This document shows, piece by piece, positions 44,221 through 57,470 of a DNA stretch of 64,000 bases. Position 1 is the first letter of the stretch. Every line of letters starts with the position of its first letter. The position numbers and the translations under genes are program-made. Source of the DNA: Leptolyngbya sp. KIOST-1 (GTDB lineage: Bacteria; Cyanobacteriota; Cyanobacteriia; Phormidesmidales; Phormidesmidaceae); the NCBI RefSeq assembly GCF_000763385.1, contig NZ_JQFA01000002.1:2418001-2482000 (forward strand). Reading direction: 5' to 3'. Under the pieces are notes generated by a model. The model was not told where the DNA came from and searched no databases. It saw nothing but the letters and a program-made list of their open reading frames with translations.

Positions 44221-44712
44221 CTAGGCTGCCAAGGAACCCAGCAGCTTGTCTAAAATTTGTCGGCTCAGGCCATCCACCTGTTGCTCCAGGGTGGCCATGG
44301 CCTGGCTCTTCTGCTCGTCCAGCTCCCGCTGGACCTGCTCCCGCTGGGCCTGGGCCTCCTGCTGGGCCGAGGCAACGGTTTGGGCCGCAATCTTCTGGGC
44401 TTCTTCCTGAGCCTCAGCAATCACCGTTTGGGCCTGACGACGGGTTTCGGCCAGCTCTTGCTGGTACTGCTGGGCAATCTGCTCAGCCTTTGCCAGTCGC
44501 TCGGCCGCATCCACCTGATTGGAACTGATGTAGCCGTCGCGCTCGTCTAAAACTTTGCCCAGGGGTTTATAAAACAGCGCATTGAGCGCCACCGCCAGCA
44601 GCACAAACTGAACCGCCATCAGCGGCAGAGTAGCGTCGAGGTCAAACAGACCGCCGCCCTCTTCAACCGTTTCAGCGGCCTCGACCGCCAGTAACCAAAC
44701 AAAATTCATCAT
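44221..44712 (-). CDS. atpF2: ATP synthase subunit b'
   Basis: The 163-residue protein is the second, diverged b-type subunit found only in photosynthetic organisms. It has an acidic N-terminus ([20 protein letters not shown]), one membrane helix and a Gln/Glu/Ala-rich coiled coil. The motif [16 protein letters not shown] is diagnostic of b'. Tandem ATGs at 44712 and 44709 are equivalent. Confidence 0.95.
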   Translation of the reverse strand: MMNFVWLLAVEAAETVEEGGGLFDLDATLPLMAVQFVLLAVALNALFYKPLGKVLDERDGYISSNQVDAAERLAKAEQIAQQYQQELAETRRQAQTVIAEAQEEAQKIAAQTVASAQQEAQAQREQVQRELDEQKSQAMATLEQQVDGLSRQILDKLLGSLAA

Positions 44713-44849
44713 TGTGGGTATGCCCTTCTACTCGGCCCAGGGCCAGCACTACAAGGTGAAATTTCCAAGGAGTGAAATTCCGAAGATGAAGATCGCGAAC
44801 CTGATGGATTGGGGACAGGTTGCTCACCTATCCCCAATCCAAGGGAGGG

Positions 44850-45098
<249 letters not shown>

Positions 45099-45244
45099 TT
45101 ACCTCGATTTGGACAATCAACAACTCGTTAATCAGGTCGTAGACAACGCTCGATTGGCGTCTCTTGTCAGTGCGGCCCTAGGACCACGTCGGCTGGCAGC
45201 ACCTGCCCTACCAGCCAATGCCAAACTGAATGCCCCCGCAGGGA

Positions 45245-45994
45245 TCATTCATGCCCTTCACCACCATGCCCCTCGATGGCCTCACCGATGTAGGCCGCTG
45301 CCAGGGTTGCAAAGATCAGCGCCTGAATCGCGCTGGTGAACAAACCCAGAACCATGACCGGCAGCGGTACGAAAAGAGGTACCAGCAAAACCAGCACAGC
45401 GACCACCAGCTCATCGGCGAGGATGTTTCCAAACAGACGGAAACTGAGGGAGAGGGGCTTGGTGAAATCTTCCAAAATGTTGATGGGCAGCAAGATGGGC
45501 GTAGGCTCGATGTACTTGGCAAAGTACCCCAAGCCGCGCTTGCTAAACCCAGCGTAGAAATAGGCCAACGACGTCAACAGGGCCAGGGCCACGGTGGTGT
45601 TAATGTCGTTGGTGGGAGCGGCTAACTCGCCTGAAGGTAGGTGAATTAGCTTCCAGGGAATCAGCGCCCCGGACCAGTTAGAGACGAAAATGAATAGGAA
45701 CAGTGTGCCTACAAAGGGCACCCAGGGCCGATACTCTTTTTCGCCAATCTGGTTTTTGGCCAGGTCACGGATGAACTCCAGGGCGTACTCCATGAAGTTC
45801 TGTAAGCCAGAGGGCACCCGCTGAATGTTGCGAGTGGCCAGGAACGACACCAGCACCAGCACGCCAATCACAAACCACGAGGTCAGAAACACCTGACCGT
45901 GAAGCTTGAGACCTCCGATTTGCCAGTACAGATGCTGGCCAACCTCTAGCTCTGCCAGGACTAAGGGATGAATCATTAGCATATTGAGCGCCAT
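45245..45994 (-). CDS. atpB: ATP synthase subunit a
   Basis: The 249-residue membrane subunit forms the two proton half-channels beside the c-ring. The essential arginine lies in [18 protein letters not shown]. The C-terminal helix [20 protein letters not shown] is conserved. A later ATG (residue 5) is also possible. It lies 66 bp after the Atp1 stop and about 150 bp before the c gene. Confidence 0.96.
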   Translation of the reverse strand: MALNMLMIHPLVLAELEVGQHLYWQIGGLKLHGQVFLTSWFVIGVLVLVSFLATRNIQRVPSGLQNFMEYALEFIRDLAKNQIGEKEYRPWVPFVGTLFLFIFVSNWSGALIPWKLIHLPSGELAAPTNDINTTVALALLTSLAYFYAGFSKRGLGYFAKYIEPTPILLPINILEDFTKPLSLSFRLFGNILADELVVAVLVLLVPLFVPLPVMVLGLFTSAIQALIFATLAAAYIGEAIEGHGGEGHE

Positions 45995-46059
45995 CTCTTA
46001 AATCGACTTCTCCTTCAGACCTACCAGGAAAAAGCATGCTATGCTAGGGAACCACCGAT

Positions 46060-46545
46060 CTAAGGAGAACCAGGCTCCTGGTAAGACTCCGACGGTGATT
46101 TAGGCAGCACTGCAGTCCAGAGGGTGTAAGCAATTAACGCCCCCTTGTAGGTCAAAAATCCCAAAAAAACGGGTACGACCTGAAGCTGCTGCCACTGGGT
46201 AGCCACTAAAACCAGACCGACCACAAGGGCCAATCGGCCACTGCCTAACTTTTGGCTGCCTCGCCCAATGTTGGCCACACTTTTTGCCAACATCCTCAAG
46301 TAAACCACACCACCGCACGCTCCTATTAAATAATTCAGAGCAATTGGGAGAGAATAGGCCAACCAGACGGAGACAAAGATCACACCGGTAAAAGCCAGGG
46401 TGGTGAGCAGCAGGTTTTGCTGCAGCTGGTAGTACTCTGCCATAGCATTTTCTGAGGCTGGGCCCAGCCCAGGACCGCTGGTCTGACCTGGGCCTACCTC
46501 TGCCGGAGCAGTAGAGTCGGTGTGTTCGGAGGGCAATGGGGCCAC
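46060..46545 (-). CDS. atpI: ATP synthase protein I (Atp1)
   Basis: The 161-residue protein heads the operon. It has four membrane helices (LLLTTLAFTGVIFVSVWLAY; IGACGGVVYLRML and two more). It is an assembly factor for the c-ring, not a structural subunit. The GTG at 46545 gives a Pro/Ser-rich 34-residue leader that is not conserved. The ATG at 46443 (MAEYYQLQQNLLLTTL) may be the true start. Confidence 0.88.
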   Translation of the reverse strand: MAPLPSEHTDSTAPAEVGPGQTSGPGLGPASENAMAEYYQLQQNLLLTTLAFTGVIFVSVWLAYSLPIALNYLIGACGGVVYLRMLAKSVANIGRGSQKLGSGRLALVVGLVLVATQWQQLQVVPVFLGFLTYKGALIAYTLWTAVLPKSPSESYQEPGSP

Positions 46546-46689
46546 GAAAGCGCCTAATCCTTAGCCGTTAAAGGGTTTAGCCCGCTCGTGCAGGCCATTG
46601 CAGATCATATCACGGCAATAATACTTAATAGACCCTTCTCAAAAGTAAATCGCCCATCGTCCGATCGCCGCTGCTGATATCCACCGCGA

Positions 46690-47901
46690 TTAGCGCAGCA
46701 GAATCAGCTGTCGCTGCTGCATTTGCTGGACGTCCTGCAGGGTAAATCCGGATTCTGCCACTAGATCGGCCACGGTGGCGGGGGGTTGCCCTGAGCCGGA
46801 GCCGTTGTGATGGTCGCAAGCCTTGAGAAAGTCGACCTCCTGGGGGGTCAGCGTGACGAACTGATAGTTTTGATCAAAAATGCTCTGGCTGGGCCAGCCC
46901 TCCATGCAGGGGTTGCGGGTGGGGACTGCGGCCAGCAGGGCGGCATTGTCTTCCCAGTTCCACCGGGGGTAGGGCGGTCGAGCCAGAAACCACTCAAAGT
47001 GGGTGATTTCCGGGTCGAGTAGTTCGATCAGCCGATACTGGTCCGGTTGGGGTAGCTGCCGGGCGCGCTCCAGCAGGGCGGGGTCTGCGGCCAGCAGGCG
47101 ATCGAGCTGCCACACCTCGGGGTTGGAGAAGCCGACAAACTCCAGGCCCGACTGGTCGATTAGCTCGAACAGACTGTCGAGGGTGTAGTCCACTTCCTGC
47201 GGATGCACGTACATGTCGGCAAAGCACTCGTCGCGCTGGTTCTCCATGGCCCAGCGATCGCGCTCCCGCTGCTTGAGGCGGTTGCCCTCCGGCAGGCTGG
47301 CAAAAAGCTGTCGCCCCACCTGCACGCCGTCGCGGTAGTCGCCCCGCTGGCGGCCCTGGACAAGGGCGATCGCCCGCTGCATCAGCGAAATTTCCCAGCG
47401 ACCAATGGCGGCGTACACAAATAGATGGATAAACCCACCGGGGGCCAGTTTTGTCGCCAGCGCCTGCAGCCCCCGCAGCGGATCGGGCATGTGGTGGATA
47501 ACACCAACGCAGTTGATCCAGTCAAAGTCTCCCTCAAGCTGGTCGACGTCGTAGATGCTGAGCTGGCGAAACCGGACGTTGGTGGCTCCGGAGGACTGGC
47601 AGCGCTGGGTGGCGGTGGCGATCGCGCGATCGCTCAGATCAATGCCCAGCACCTCGGCCTGGGGATTGAGGTGAGCGATGTACTCAGTGCTGACTCCAGT
47701 CCCACAGCCTGCATCCAGCACCCGTACCGCACCCGAGGCTGGGGCGGCCCCGGTACAAAAACTGTGTACCGTGGGCCAGTACCAGCGCCAGTTATACCCC
47801 GGCGGAGCCTGATCCAGAATGGGTTCTGGGGGAAACGGATAGGTGTTGTAAAGGCGGGCTACCGCATCGCTGACGGTTTGGGTTGTGGTCGGGTCGTCCA
47901 T
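46690..47901 (-). CDS. Class I SAM-dependent methyltransferase
   Basis: The 403-residue protein has a Rossmann-like methyltransferase domain at about residues 55-190. Motif I is VLDAGCGTGVSTEYIA, with acidic LGIDLSDRAI and the post-I motif INCVGVIHHMPDP. The N-terminus YNTYPFPPEPIL and the C-terminal 200 residues (ITHFEWFLARPPYP) occur in cyanobacterial relatives of unknown substrate. It is divergent from apcE with a 494-bp gap. Confidence 0.88.
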   Translation of the reverse strand: MDDPTTTQTVSDAVARLYNTYPFPPEPILDQAPPGYNWRWYWPTVHSFCTGAAPASGAVRVLDAGCGTGVSTEYIAHLNPQAEVLGIDLSDRAIATATQRCQSSGATNVRFRQLSIYDVDQLEGDFDWINCVGVIHHMPDPLRGLQALATKLAPGGFIHLFVYAAIGRWEISLMQRAIALVQGRQRGDYRDGVQVGRQLFASLPEGNRLKQRERDRWAMENQRDECFADMYVHPQEVDYTLDSLFELIDQSGLEFVGFSNPEVWQLDRLLAADPALLERARQLPQPDQYRLIELLDPEITHFEWFLARPPYPRWNWEDNAALLAAVPTRNPCMEGWPSQSIFDQNYQFVTLTPQEVDFLKACDHHNGSGSGQPPATVADLVAESGFTLQDVQQMQQRQLILLR

Positions 47902-51629
<3,728 letters not shown>

Positions 51630-51637
51630 GTTCCGCT

Positions 51638-51672
51638 CGGCATGGGGATGGCTTGTAGCTGTCCCCATGCCG
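51638..51672 (+). other. Perfect 11-bp hairpin after apcE
   Basis: CGGCATGGGGA pairs with TCCCCATGCCG around a 13-base loop, 8 bp after the apcE stop. There is no T-run, so it may be an RNA-stability or partial-termination element that lets apcA-B be more abundant than apcE. Confidence 0.6.
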
Positions 51673-52097
51673 TTAGCTGGCTTGGCTAGCGGCGGTGGCG
51701 GTATAGCCGTGCGCCGGCTTTGTGGATAACGGTATTCGTGGATAAGCAGATAGCTGGGAGTTAGCCGATTTTTTCAACCTAAGACAGCGACTCTGCCCCG
51801 AGACCTGCAAACTTGTTGCGAAATATTAAAGCCGGATGCTAAACAGTCTCCGGTTTACAGTTTTTTGAAGCTTTGGATCTGGGCCAGGGCCTCAGGAAGG
51901 CCTTGCCATCAGCCCTTACAGAATCTGAGGGAAACTGTTACAAAATATTTCGCTGCTTTGAAGAAGGCTGACACGATACCGGACAATTAATCGGGAAGGC
52001 CGCCAGATCTGAGGTTCTGTTTAGAGTTGGCTCTGGCCCTGCACCCTTAAATGCCAGTTTCATACCACCTGGTCATATTTTTCGGAGGAATCCATCA
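51673..52097. promoter_or_regulatory. apcA leader and promoter region, about 425 bp
   Basis: This long gap argues for a separate strong apcA promoter. It contains CTGTTACAAAATATTTCGC at 51937-51955, with a GTTACA word as in the apcE leader. It ends with a strong ribosome site (GGAGG, nine bases before the ATG). Confidence 0.55.
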
Positions 52098-52583
52098 ATG
52101 AGTATTGTCACGAAGTCAATCGTGAATGCCGACGCTGAGGCTCGCTACCTCAGCCCTGGTGAACTGGATCGCATCAAAGGTTTTGTTACCTCTGGCGAGC
52201 GCCGTCTGCGGATTGCTCAGGTGCTGACCGAATCCCGCGAGCGCATCGTTAAGGAAGCCGGCAACCAGCTGTTCCAAAAGCGCCCCGACGTTGTTTCTCC
52301 CGGTGGCAATGCCTACGGCGAAGAAATGACTGCCACCTGCCTGCGCGATATGGACTACTACCTGCGTCTGATCACCTACGGTGTGGTCGCTGGTGATGTC
52401 ACCCCCATCGAAGAAATCGGTCTGGTGGGCGTGCGCGAAATGTACAACTCCCTGGGCACCCCCATTCCCGCCGTAGCTGAGGCTGTGCGCTCTATGAAGG
52501 CTGTCGCCACCGGGCTGCTGTCCAGCGACGATGCTGCTGAAGCCGCATCCTACTTCGACTATGTTGTCGGCGCTATGCAGTAG
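52098..52583 (+). CDS. apcA: Allophycocyanin alpha subunit
   Basis: The 161-residue subunit carries one phycocyanobilin on Cys81 ([20 protein letters not shown]). The globin-like fold and length are exact for ApcA. A GGAGG ribosome site lies upstream. apcB follows after 64 bp. Confidence 0.98.
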   Translation: MSIVTKSIVNADAEARYLSPGELDRIKGFVTSGERRLRIAQVLTESRERIVKEAGNQLFQKRPDVVSPGGNAYGEEMTATCLRDMDYYLRLITYGVVAGDVTPIEEIGLVGVREMYNSLGTPIPAVAEAVRSMKAVATGLLSSDDAAEAASYFDYVVGAMQ

Positions 52584-52647
52584 TCGCCGCTGCGCTACTC
52601 CGTCGATTCGTTGTTGAGATTACGTCAGTTCTAAGGAAGCTTCACCC

Positions 52648-53133
52648 ATGCAAGACGCAATTACTTCTGTTATCAATTCCTCCGACGTGCAGGGCAAGTA
52701 CCTGGACGGGTCCGCCCTCGACAAGCTCAAGGCTTACTTCCAGACCGGTGAACTGCGGGTGCGTGCCGCCAGCACCATCAGCGCTAACGCCGCTGAAATC
52801 GTGAAGGAAGCCGTGGCTAAGTCCCTGCTGTACTCCGATATCACCCGCCCCGGTGGCAACATGTACACCACCCGTCGCTATGCCGCCTGCATTCGCGACC
52901 TCGACTACTACCTCCGCTACGCCACCTACGCCATGCTGGCTGGGGATCCCTCCATTCTGGATGAGCGCGTGCTCAACGGTCTGAAGGAAACCTACAACTC
53001 CCTGGGTGTACCCATCGGTGCTACCGTCAACTCCATCCAAGCCATGAAAGAAGTGACCGCCAGCCTGGTGGGCGCTGATGCCGGTAAGGAAATGGGCGTT
53101 TACTTCGACTACATCTGCTCTGGTTTGAGCTAG
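52648..53133 (+). CDS. apcB: Allophycocyanin beta subunit
   Basis: The 161-residue subunit binds phycocyanobilin on Cys81 ([20 protein letters not shown]). It keeps Asn71 (RPGGNMY), which is normally methylated in beta subunits. It forms the core disc trimer with ApcA. A hairpin follows the stop. Confidence 0.98.
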   Translation: MQDAITSVINSSDVQGKYLDGSALDKLKAYFQTGELRVRAASTISANAAEIVKEAVAKSLLYSDITRPGGNMYTTRRYAACIRDLDYYLRYATYAMLAGDPSILDERVLNGLKETYNSLGVPIGATVNSIQAMKEVTASLVGADAGKEMGVYFDYICSGLS

Positions 53134-53149
53134 TCCAGGCTCATCCATA

Positions 53150-53174
53150 GCGCTTTGGCCTGTGGCTAAAGCGC
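53150..53174 (+). other. Hairpin between apcB and apcC
   Basis: GCGCTTTGGCC pairs with GGCTAAAGCGC around TGT, an 11-bp stem with one G-T pair and no T-run. A stem here usually protects apcAB mRNA and reduces read-through into apcC, which is needed in smaller amounts. Confidence 0.7.
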
Positions 53175-53314
53175 ACCTAGGCCAGAGTCAGGGGTGAGTG
53201 TTGAGGACACTGGGTTGTGCTGTATTGTCTTCCTGCTGTCCCTAGCATTGACTTTCGACTCTGGCTTTTCAGTGTTTACGTCTGTCCAGTGAGATAGCAG
53301 GAGAGTTTTTGGCC

Positions 53315-53518
53315 ATGCGCATGTTTAAAGTCACCGCCTGTGTTCCCAGCCAAACCAGGATTCGGACCCAGCGCGAACTTCAAAATACCTTTTTTACCAA
53401 GCTGGTACCCTACGAGAACTGGTTCAAAGAGCAGCAGCGGATTCAAAAAATGGGTGGCAAAATCGTTAAGGTTGAGTTGGCGACGGGGCGGCAAGGGGCC
53501 AACACTGGTCTGCTATAA
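53315..53518 (+). CDS. apcC: Phycobilisome core linker ApcC
   Basis: The 67-residue linker caps the core cylinders (CpcD-like fold). MRMFKVTACVPSQTRIRTQR is the canonical start, and ATGRQGANTGLL the typical end. A TTG two codons upstream (53309) is a poor alternative. GGAGAG lies about 11 bases before the ATG. Confidence 0.97.
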   Translation: MRMFKVTACVPSQTRIRTQRELQNTFFTKLVPYENWFKEQQRIQKMGGKIVKVELATGRQGANTGLL

Positions 53519-53755
53519 CTCGCTAACGTCTGGGGGCGTTCCCCAAGCGTCCAGAGCAGAGCATTTGACAAAAATTTTTACTGCATTTTCAATGCTGCGA
53601 TACGTGCAGGGTGGGCCTAGGGGCTAGCCCTGCCGTTGTGTTTTATAAGGAATAACCTTTGTAATTCTTAGTCAGCTCAACAATCACCAAAAATTGCCGG
53701 CTCCGCTATACTTGGCCCTTGAAAGAGTTGGCCCTTGGGCACGCGGGGTAGCAGG

Positions 53756-54973
53756 GTGAATTTTGCTCGATTGGTTCCATGGGTTGACTCCACGGTAGCG
53801 CAGTGGTCGGCGGAGGCGCGCTGGTTACGGTGGCTCACCTTTATCTGGCTGGGAGGCGGGCTACTGATTCTGTTTTCCGCCTCCTATGCCGTGGCGGTGG
53901 CAGAGCACGGTTATGGCCTGCACTACGTCATGGTGCAGTTGCTCTGGGCCGTCATTGGTCTGGTAGTTTTCAATCGGATTGTGCACACGTCCCTGGATCG
54001 TTTGCTTAAAGGGTCAGGCATTGTACTCCTGATCCTGGTGGGGCTGGTGGCTCTAACTCTGATTCCTACTCTGGGCGTGACGGTCAATGGGGCGACCCGC
54101 TGGCTGCCCCTGGGACCATTCATGATTCAGCCATCGGAGCTGATTAAACCCTGCCTGGTTTTGCAGGGGGCGCGGCTGTTCGGGCGTTGGCCACAGCTCA
54201 CCTGGGCCACTCGTCTCACCTGGCTGGGTGTCTTTACGGCCATTCTGGGGCTGATATTAATGCAGCCCAACTTGAGTACAGCGGCCATTTGTGGGCTGAC
54301 GCTCTGGCTGATTGCCCTAGCGGCTGGGCTTCCCTACACCTACCTGTGGCTGACCGCTGGCGGAGGGCTACTGACCGCCGGGATCAGCATTAGCCTCAAG
54401 ACCTATCAGCGCCAGCGAATTGTTTCGTTTCTAAATCCCTGGGCCGATCCGGGGGACCAGGGCTATCAGCTGGTGCAGAGCTTGCTGGCGATTGGGTCTG
54501 GGGGATTGTGGGGGCAGGGGTTTGGGTTATCGCAGCAGAAGCTGTATTCCCTGCCCATTCAGTACACCGATTTTATATTTGCGGTGTTTGCTGAGGAGTT
54601 TGGCTTTGTAGGGTGTCTGGTACTGCTGATGCTGCTGGCTGGTTATGCCTCCGTAGCCCTGCTGGTAGCCCTACGGTTGCAGCATCCGCTCCATCGGCTG
54701 GTGGCGGTGGGGGCGATGGTGGTTTTGGTGGGCCAGTCTCTGTTGAATATGGGGGTGGCCACGGGGGTATTGCCGACGACGGGGCTGCCCTTCCCACTGC
54801 TGAGCTACGGGGGTAGCTCGATGGTAGCCAGCCTGGCGACGGCGGCTTTGCTGGTGCGGGCGGCGCGAGAAATTAACCTGACCGAGCCAGTAGCAATCCA
54901 GGACAGGGCAAAACCTAAGCTCCGGGAAGGGGTGTCGCTACGCGTGATGGATGGCGGCCATCTGCTTTCCTGA
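53756..54973 (+). CDS. ftsW: Cell division protein FtsW (SEDS glycosyltransferase)
   Basis: This protein of about 405 residues has around ten membrane helices and polymerises glycan strands of peptidoglycan at the septum. The SEDS signatures ATRWLPLGPFMIQPSELIKP and TTGLPFPLLSYGGSSMVAS are present, and the N-terminal EARWLRWLTFIWL is typical of cyanobacterial FtsW. A GTG at 53756 fits the family; an upstream TTG (53735) would add seven residues. It follows the apc operon after a 237-bp gap. Confidence 0.92.
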   Translation: MNFARLVPWVDSTVAQWSAEARWLRWLTFIWLGGGLLILFSASYAVAVAEHGYGLHYVMVQLLWAVIGLVVFNRIVHTSLDRLLKGSGIVLLILVGLVALTLIPTLGVTVNGATRWLPLGPFMIQPSELIKPCLVLQGARLFGRWPQLTWATRLTWLGVFTAILGLILMQPNLSTAAICGLTLWLIALAAGLPYTYLWLTAGGGLLTAGISISLKTYQRQRIVSFLNPWADPGDQGYQLVQSLLAIGSGGLWGQGFGLSQQKLYSLPIQYTDFIFAVFAEEFGFVGCLVLLMLLAGYASVALLVALRLQHPLHRLVAVGAMVVLVGQSLLNMGVATGVLPTTGLPFPLLSYGGSSMVASLATAALLVRAAREINLTEPVAIQDRAKPKLREGVSLRVMDGGHLLS

Positions 54974-55016
54974 AGCTGGGTTCTGAGAGTGGGTTGAAGG
55001 ATTGTTACAATAGTGG

Positions 55017-55787
55017 ATGCTTCTGCATTCCAGCCGTCGGTCGATGTTCCAAACCCTCCAGCTCTATCTGTACGATCTGGCCCAGTGGGCTAACCAACTG
55101 GTGAATGATCAGCTCACCCATGTGTCTTGGGTGAGCCTGTCTGTGGTGGGGGTGGCCGGTCTACTGACGAGCCTGTCGCCCTGTCTGCTATCCATGCTGC
55201 CCATCATGGTGGGGTATATGGGGGGCTACGCGAGCGATCGCAGAGGAGATACCCTTCTGCGATCGCTCGCCTTTGCGCTGGGGCTAGCCACAACCCTGGC
55301 GCTGCTGGGTCTGGGGGCCGGTCTGTTTGGCCTGGTCTACGGCCAGGTGGCCTGGGGGCTTCCCCTAATCGTGAGTTTAGTGGCCATCGTCATGGGCTTA
55401 AACCTGCTGGGGGTGGTGCCTTTGGCCCTACCCGCCGGGGCTGGCCCCAGTTTCGACAGCCTCAACCTGCCCCCCTGGCTGCGCGCCTACGCCCTGGGTC
55501 TAACCTTTGGCATTGTGGCATCGCCCTGTAGTACCCCGGTGCTGGCCACCCTGTTGGCCTGGATTTCCGCCACCCAAGATCCGCTCCTAGGCAGTGCCCT
55601 GCTGCTGGCCTATGCCACAGGCTACGTTGCGCCGCTGGTGCTGGCTGGCACCTTTACCGCCAGTCTCAGGCGACTGCTGGCGTTGCGCCAGTGGTCGAGT
55701 TGGGTGACCCCCGCCAGCGGAGCGCTGCTGTTGGGGTTTGGTGTCTTTTCGCTGCTGTCGCGGCTGCTGCCGTCTACTCTGGTTTAA
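55017..55787 (+). CDS. ccdA: Cytochrome c biogenesis protein CcdA
   Basis: The 256-residue protein has six membrane helices. The two redox cysteines lie in SLSPCLLSMLP and VASPCSTPVLA. It transfers electrons from stromal thioredoxin across the thylakoid membrane to keep apocytochrome c cysteines reduced. The start may be ATG 55017 or 55044 (MFQTLQL). GTTACAATAG just upstream recalls a -10 or regulator box. It is followed on the same strand by ccs1. Confidence 0.93.
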   Translation: MLLHSSRRSMFQTLQLYLYDLAQWANQLVNDQLTHVSWVSLSVVGVAGLLTSLSPCLLSMLPIMVGYMGGYASDRRGDTLLRSLAFALGLATTLALLGLGAGLFGLVYGQVAWGLPLIVSLVAIVMGLNLLGVVPLALPAGAGPSFDSLNLPPWLRAYALGLTFGIVASPCSTPVLATLLAWISATQDPLLGSALLLAYATGYVAPLVLAGTFTASLRRLLALRQWSSWVTPASGALLLGFGVFSLLSRLLPSTLV

Positions 55788-55870
55788 AGTGTTCCAGCTA
55801 AATACTTTCCAGGGTTTTACACCAACAGGCCCAGCGGGCCGAGTTTGCGACCTCAAAGGGGACGTTTATT

Positions 55871-55902
55871 TAGATGGAATACTTTTTAGATGGAATACTC
55901 TT
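55871..55902 (+). repeat. Tandem 16-bp direct repeat upstream of ccs1
   Basis: TAGATGGAATACTTTT is directly followed by TAGATGGAATACTCTT. Fifteen of the sixteen positions agree. It lies about 50 bp before the ccs1 start and could be a double regulator site, or a slipped duplication. Confidence 0.8.
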
Positions 55903-55954
55903 AGGCCTCATGTCACGGTTCTAAGCTGACCTGTTTTGGGATACGAGGGATACT

Positions 55955-57358
55955 ATGACTCGATCTGACACTCCAAACGATTCCCTCTGGAACGGGTTGC
56001 GCGACTACTTTCGCCAAGACCTGCTGCCGCTGTTGGCCGATTTACGGTTGGCGATTCTCCTGTTGCTTGCGATCGCCGCATTCAGCGTCAGCGGCACCGT
56101 GATTGAGCAGGGGCAAACCCTCGAGTTCTACCAGGCTAACTACCCCACCGATCCGGCCCTGTTTGGCTTTTTGAGCTGGAAAGTGATTTTGACCGCCGGA
56201 CTGGATCACGTCTATCGCACCTGGTGGTTTTTGGCCTTGCTGATCGTCTTTGGGGCCAGCCTGGTGGCCTGCACCTTTACCCGGCAGTTTCCGGCGCTGG
56301 GGGCAGCCCAACGGTGGAAGTACTACACCCAACCGCGCCAGTTCCAAAAGCTAGCCCTCAGCGCTGAGCTTTCCGCCACCGACCTGGCTACCCTCTCAAT
56401 GCGGCTGACCCAGCGGCGCTATCGGGTGTTTCAGGATGGCCCCCAGCTTTACGGGCGCAAGGGAATCGTGGGGCGCATTGGCCCGATTGTGGTCCACGCC
56501 AGCATGATTCTCATTCTGCTGGGGTCGATCTGGGGAGCCATGACCGGCTTCTTTGCCCAGGAAATCGTGCCCAGTGGCGAGACCTTTCAGATTCGCAATG
56601 TCTTCGATGCTGGCCCCTGGGCGGCGGCTCAAATTCCCAAGGACTGGGCGGTGCGAGTCAACCGATTCTGGATCGACTACACCCCCGAAGGCACCATTGA
56701 CCAGTTCTACTCCGATCTGTCCGTGCTGGACCTGGCGGGGACCGAGATCGATCGCAAAACCATTTACGTCAACGAGCCGCTGCGGCACCGGGGAGTGACC
56801 CTCTACCAGGCTGACTGGGGCATTGCGGCGGTGCGGGTAAAGCTCAACAACAGCCCCATTCTGCAACTGCCCATGCAGCTGCTGGACAATGACGGCCCCA
56901 GGTTTTGGGGCACCTGGCTACCCACCAAACCCGACCTGAGCGCAGGGGTTACGCTGCTAGCCAGCGACCTGCAGGGATCGGTCCTGATCTATGACAATGC
57001 CGGACAGCTGATCTCCACTGTGCGCCAGGGTATGGCTGCGGAAATTAACGGGGTGACGCTAACACTGGTGGATGTTGTCGGCAGTACCGGTCTTCAGATC
57101 AAGGCCGACCCCGGCATTCCCCTCGTTTATGGCGGCTTTGGCCTGCTGATGTTGGGGGTGATCATGAGCTATGTCTCCCACTCCCAGGTGTGGGCTCTGG
57201 AGCAGGGGGAGACCGTCTATATCGGTGGCCGAACCAACCGGGCCCAGGTCGCCTTTGAGCGGGAACTGCTGGCTCTGTTAGCAGAACTCTCTGCTGAATC
57301 CAGTGGGGAGTTCTACGGCGATACTGGAGTTACTCCCCAGCCCGTGGTTAGCAGATAA
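55955..57358 (+). CDS. ccs1: Cytochrome c biogenesis protein Ccs1 (ResB family)
   Basis: Ccs1 is half of the system II haem-ligating complex with CcsA. The 467-residue protein has three N-terminal helices ([20 protein letters not shown] onward), a large lumenal domain, and a last helix ([20 protein letters not shown]) with a conserved His. [16 protein letters not shown] is typical. ccsA itself is not in the window. It works together with CcdA just upstream. Confidence 0.94.
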   Translation: MTRSDTPNDSLWNGLRDYFRQDLLPLLADLRLAILLLLAIAAFSVSGTVIEQGQTLEFYQANYPTDPALFGFLSWKVILTAGLDHVYRTWWFLALLIVFGASLVACTFTRQFPALGAAQRWKYYTQPRQFQKLALSAELSATDLATLSMRLTQRRYRVFQDGPQLYGRKGIVGRIGPIVVHASMILILLGSIWGAMTGFFAQEIVPSGETFQIRNVFDAGPWAAAQIPKDWAVRVNRFWIDYTPEGTIDQFYSDLSVLDLAGTEIDRKTIYVNEPLRHRGVTLYQADWGIAAVRVKLNNSPILQLPMQLLDNDGPRFWGTWLPTKPDLSAGVTLLASDLQGSVLIYDNAGQLISTVRQGMAAEINGVTLTLVDVVGSTGLQIKADPGIPLVYGGFGLLMLGVIMSYVSHSQVWALEQGETVYIGGRTNRAQVAFERELLALLAELSAESSGEFYGDTGVTPQPVVSR

Positions 57359-57470
57359 GGTAAGGTCAACACCATCGACTATCATCTATTTCCCCAGGCA
57401 GGTTGGCGGCCTAGCCTCTGGATGGTGATATAGATTGGGTATTTCAAAGCAGCTCCCTACCAAGCAGGTT

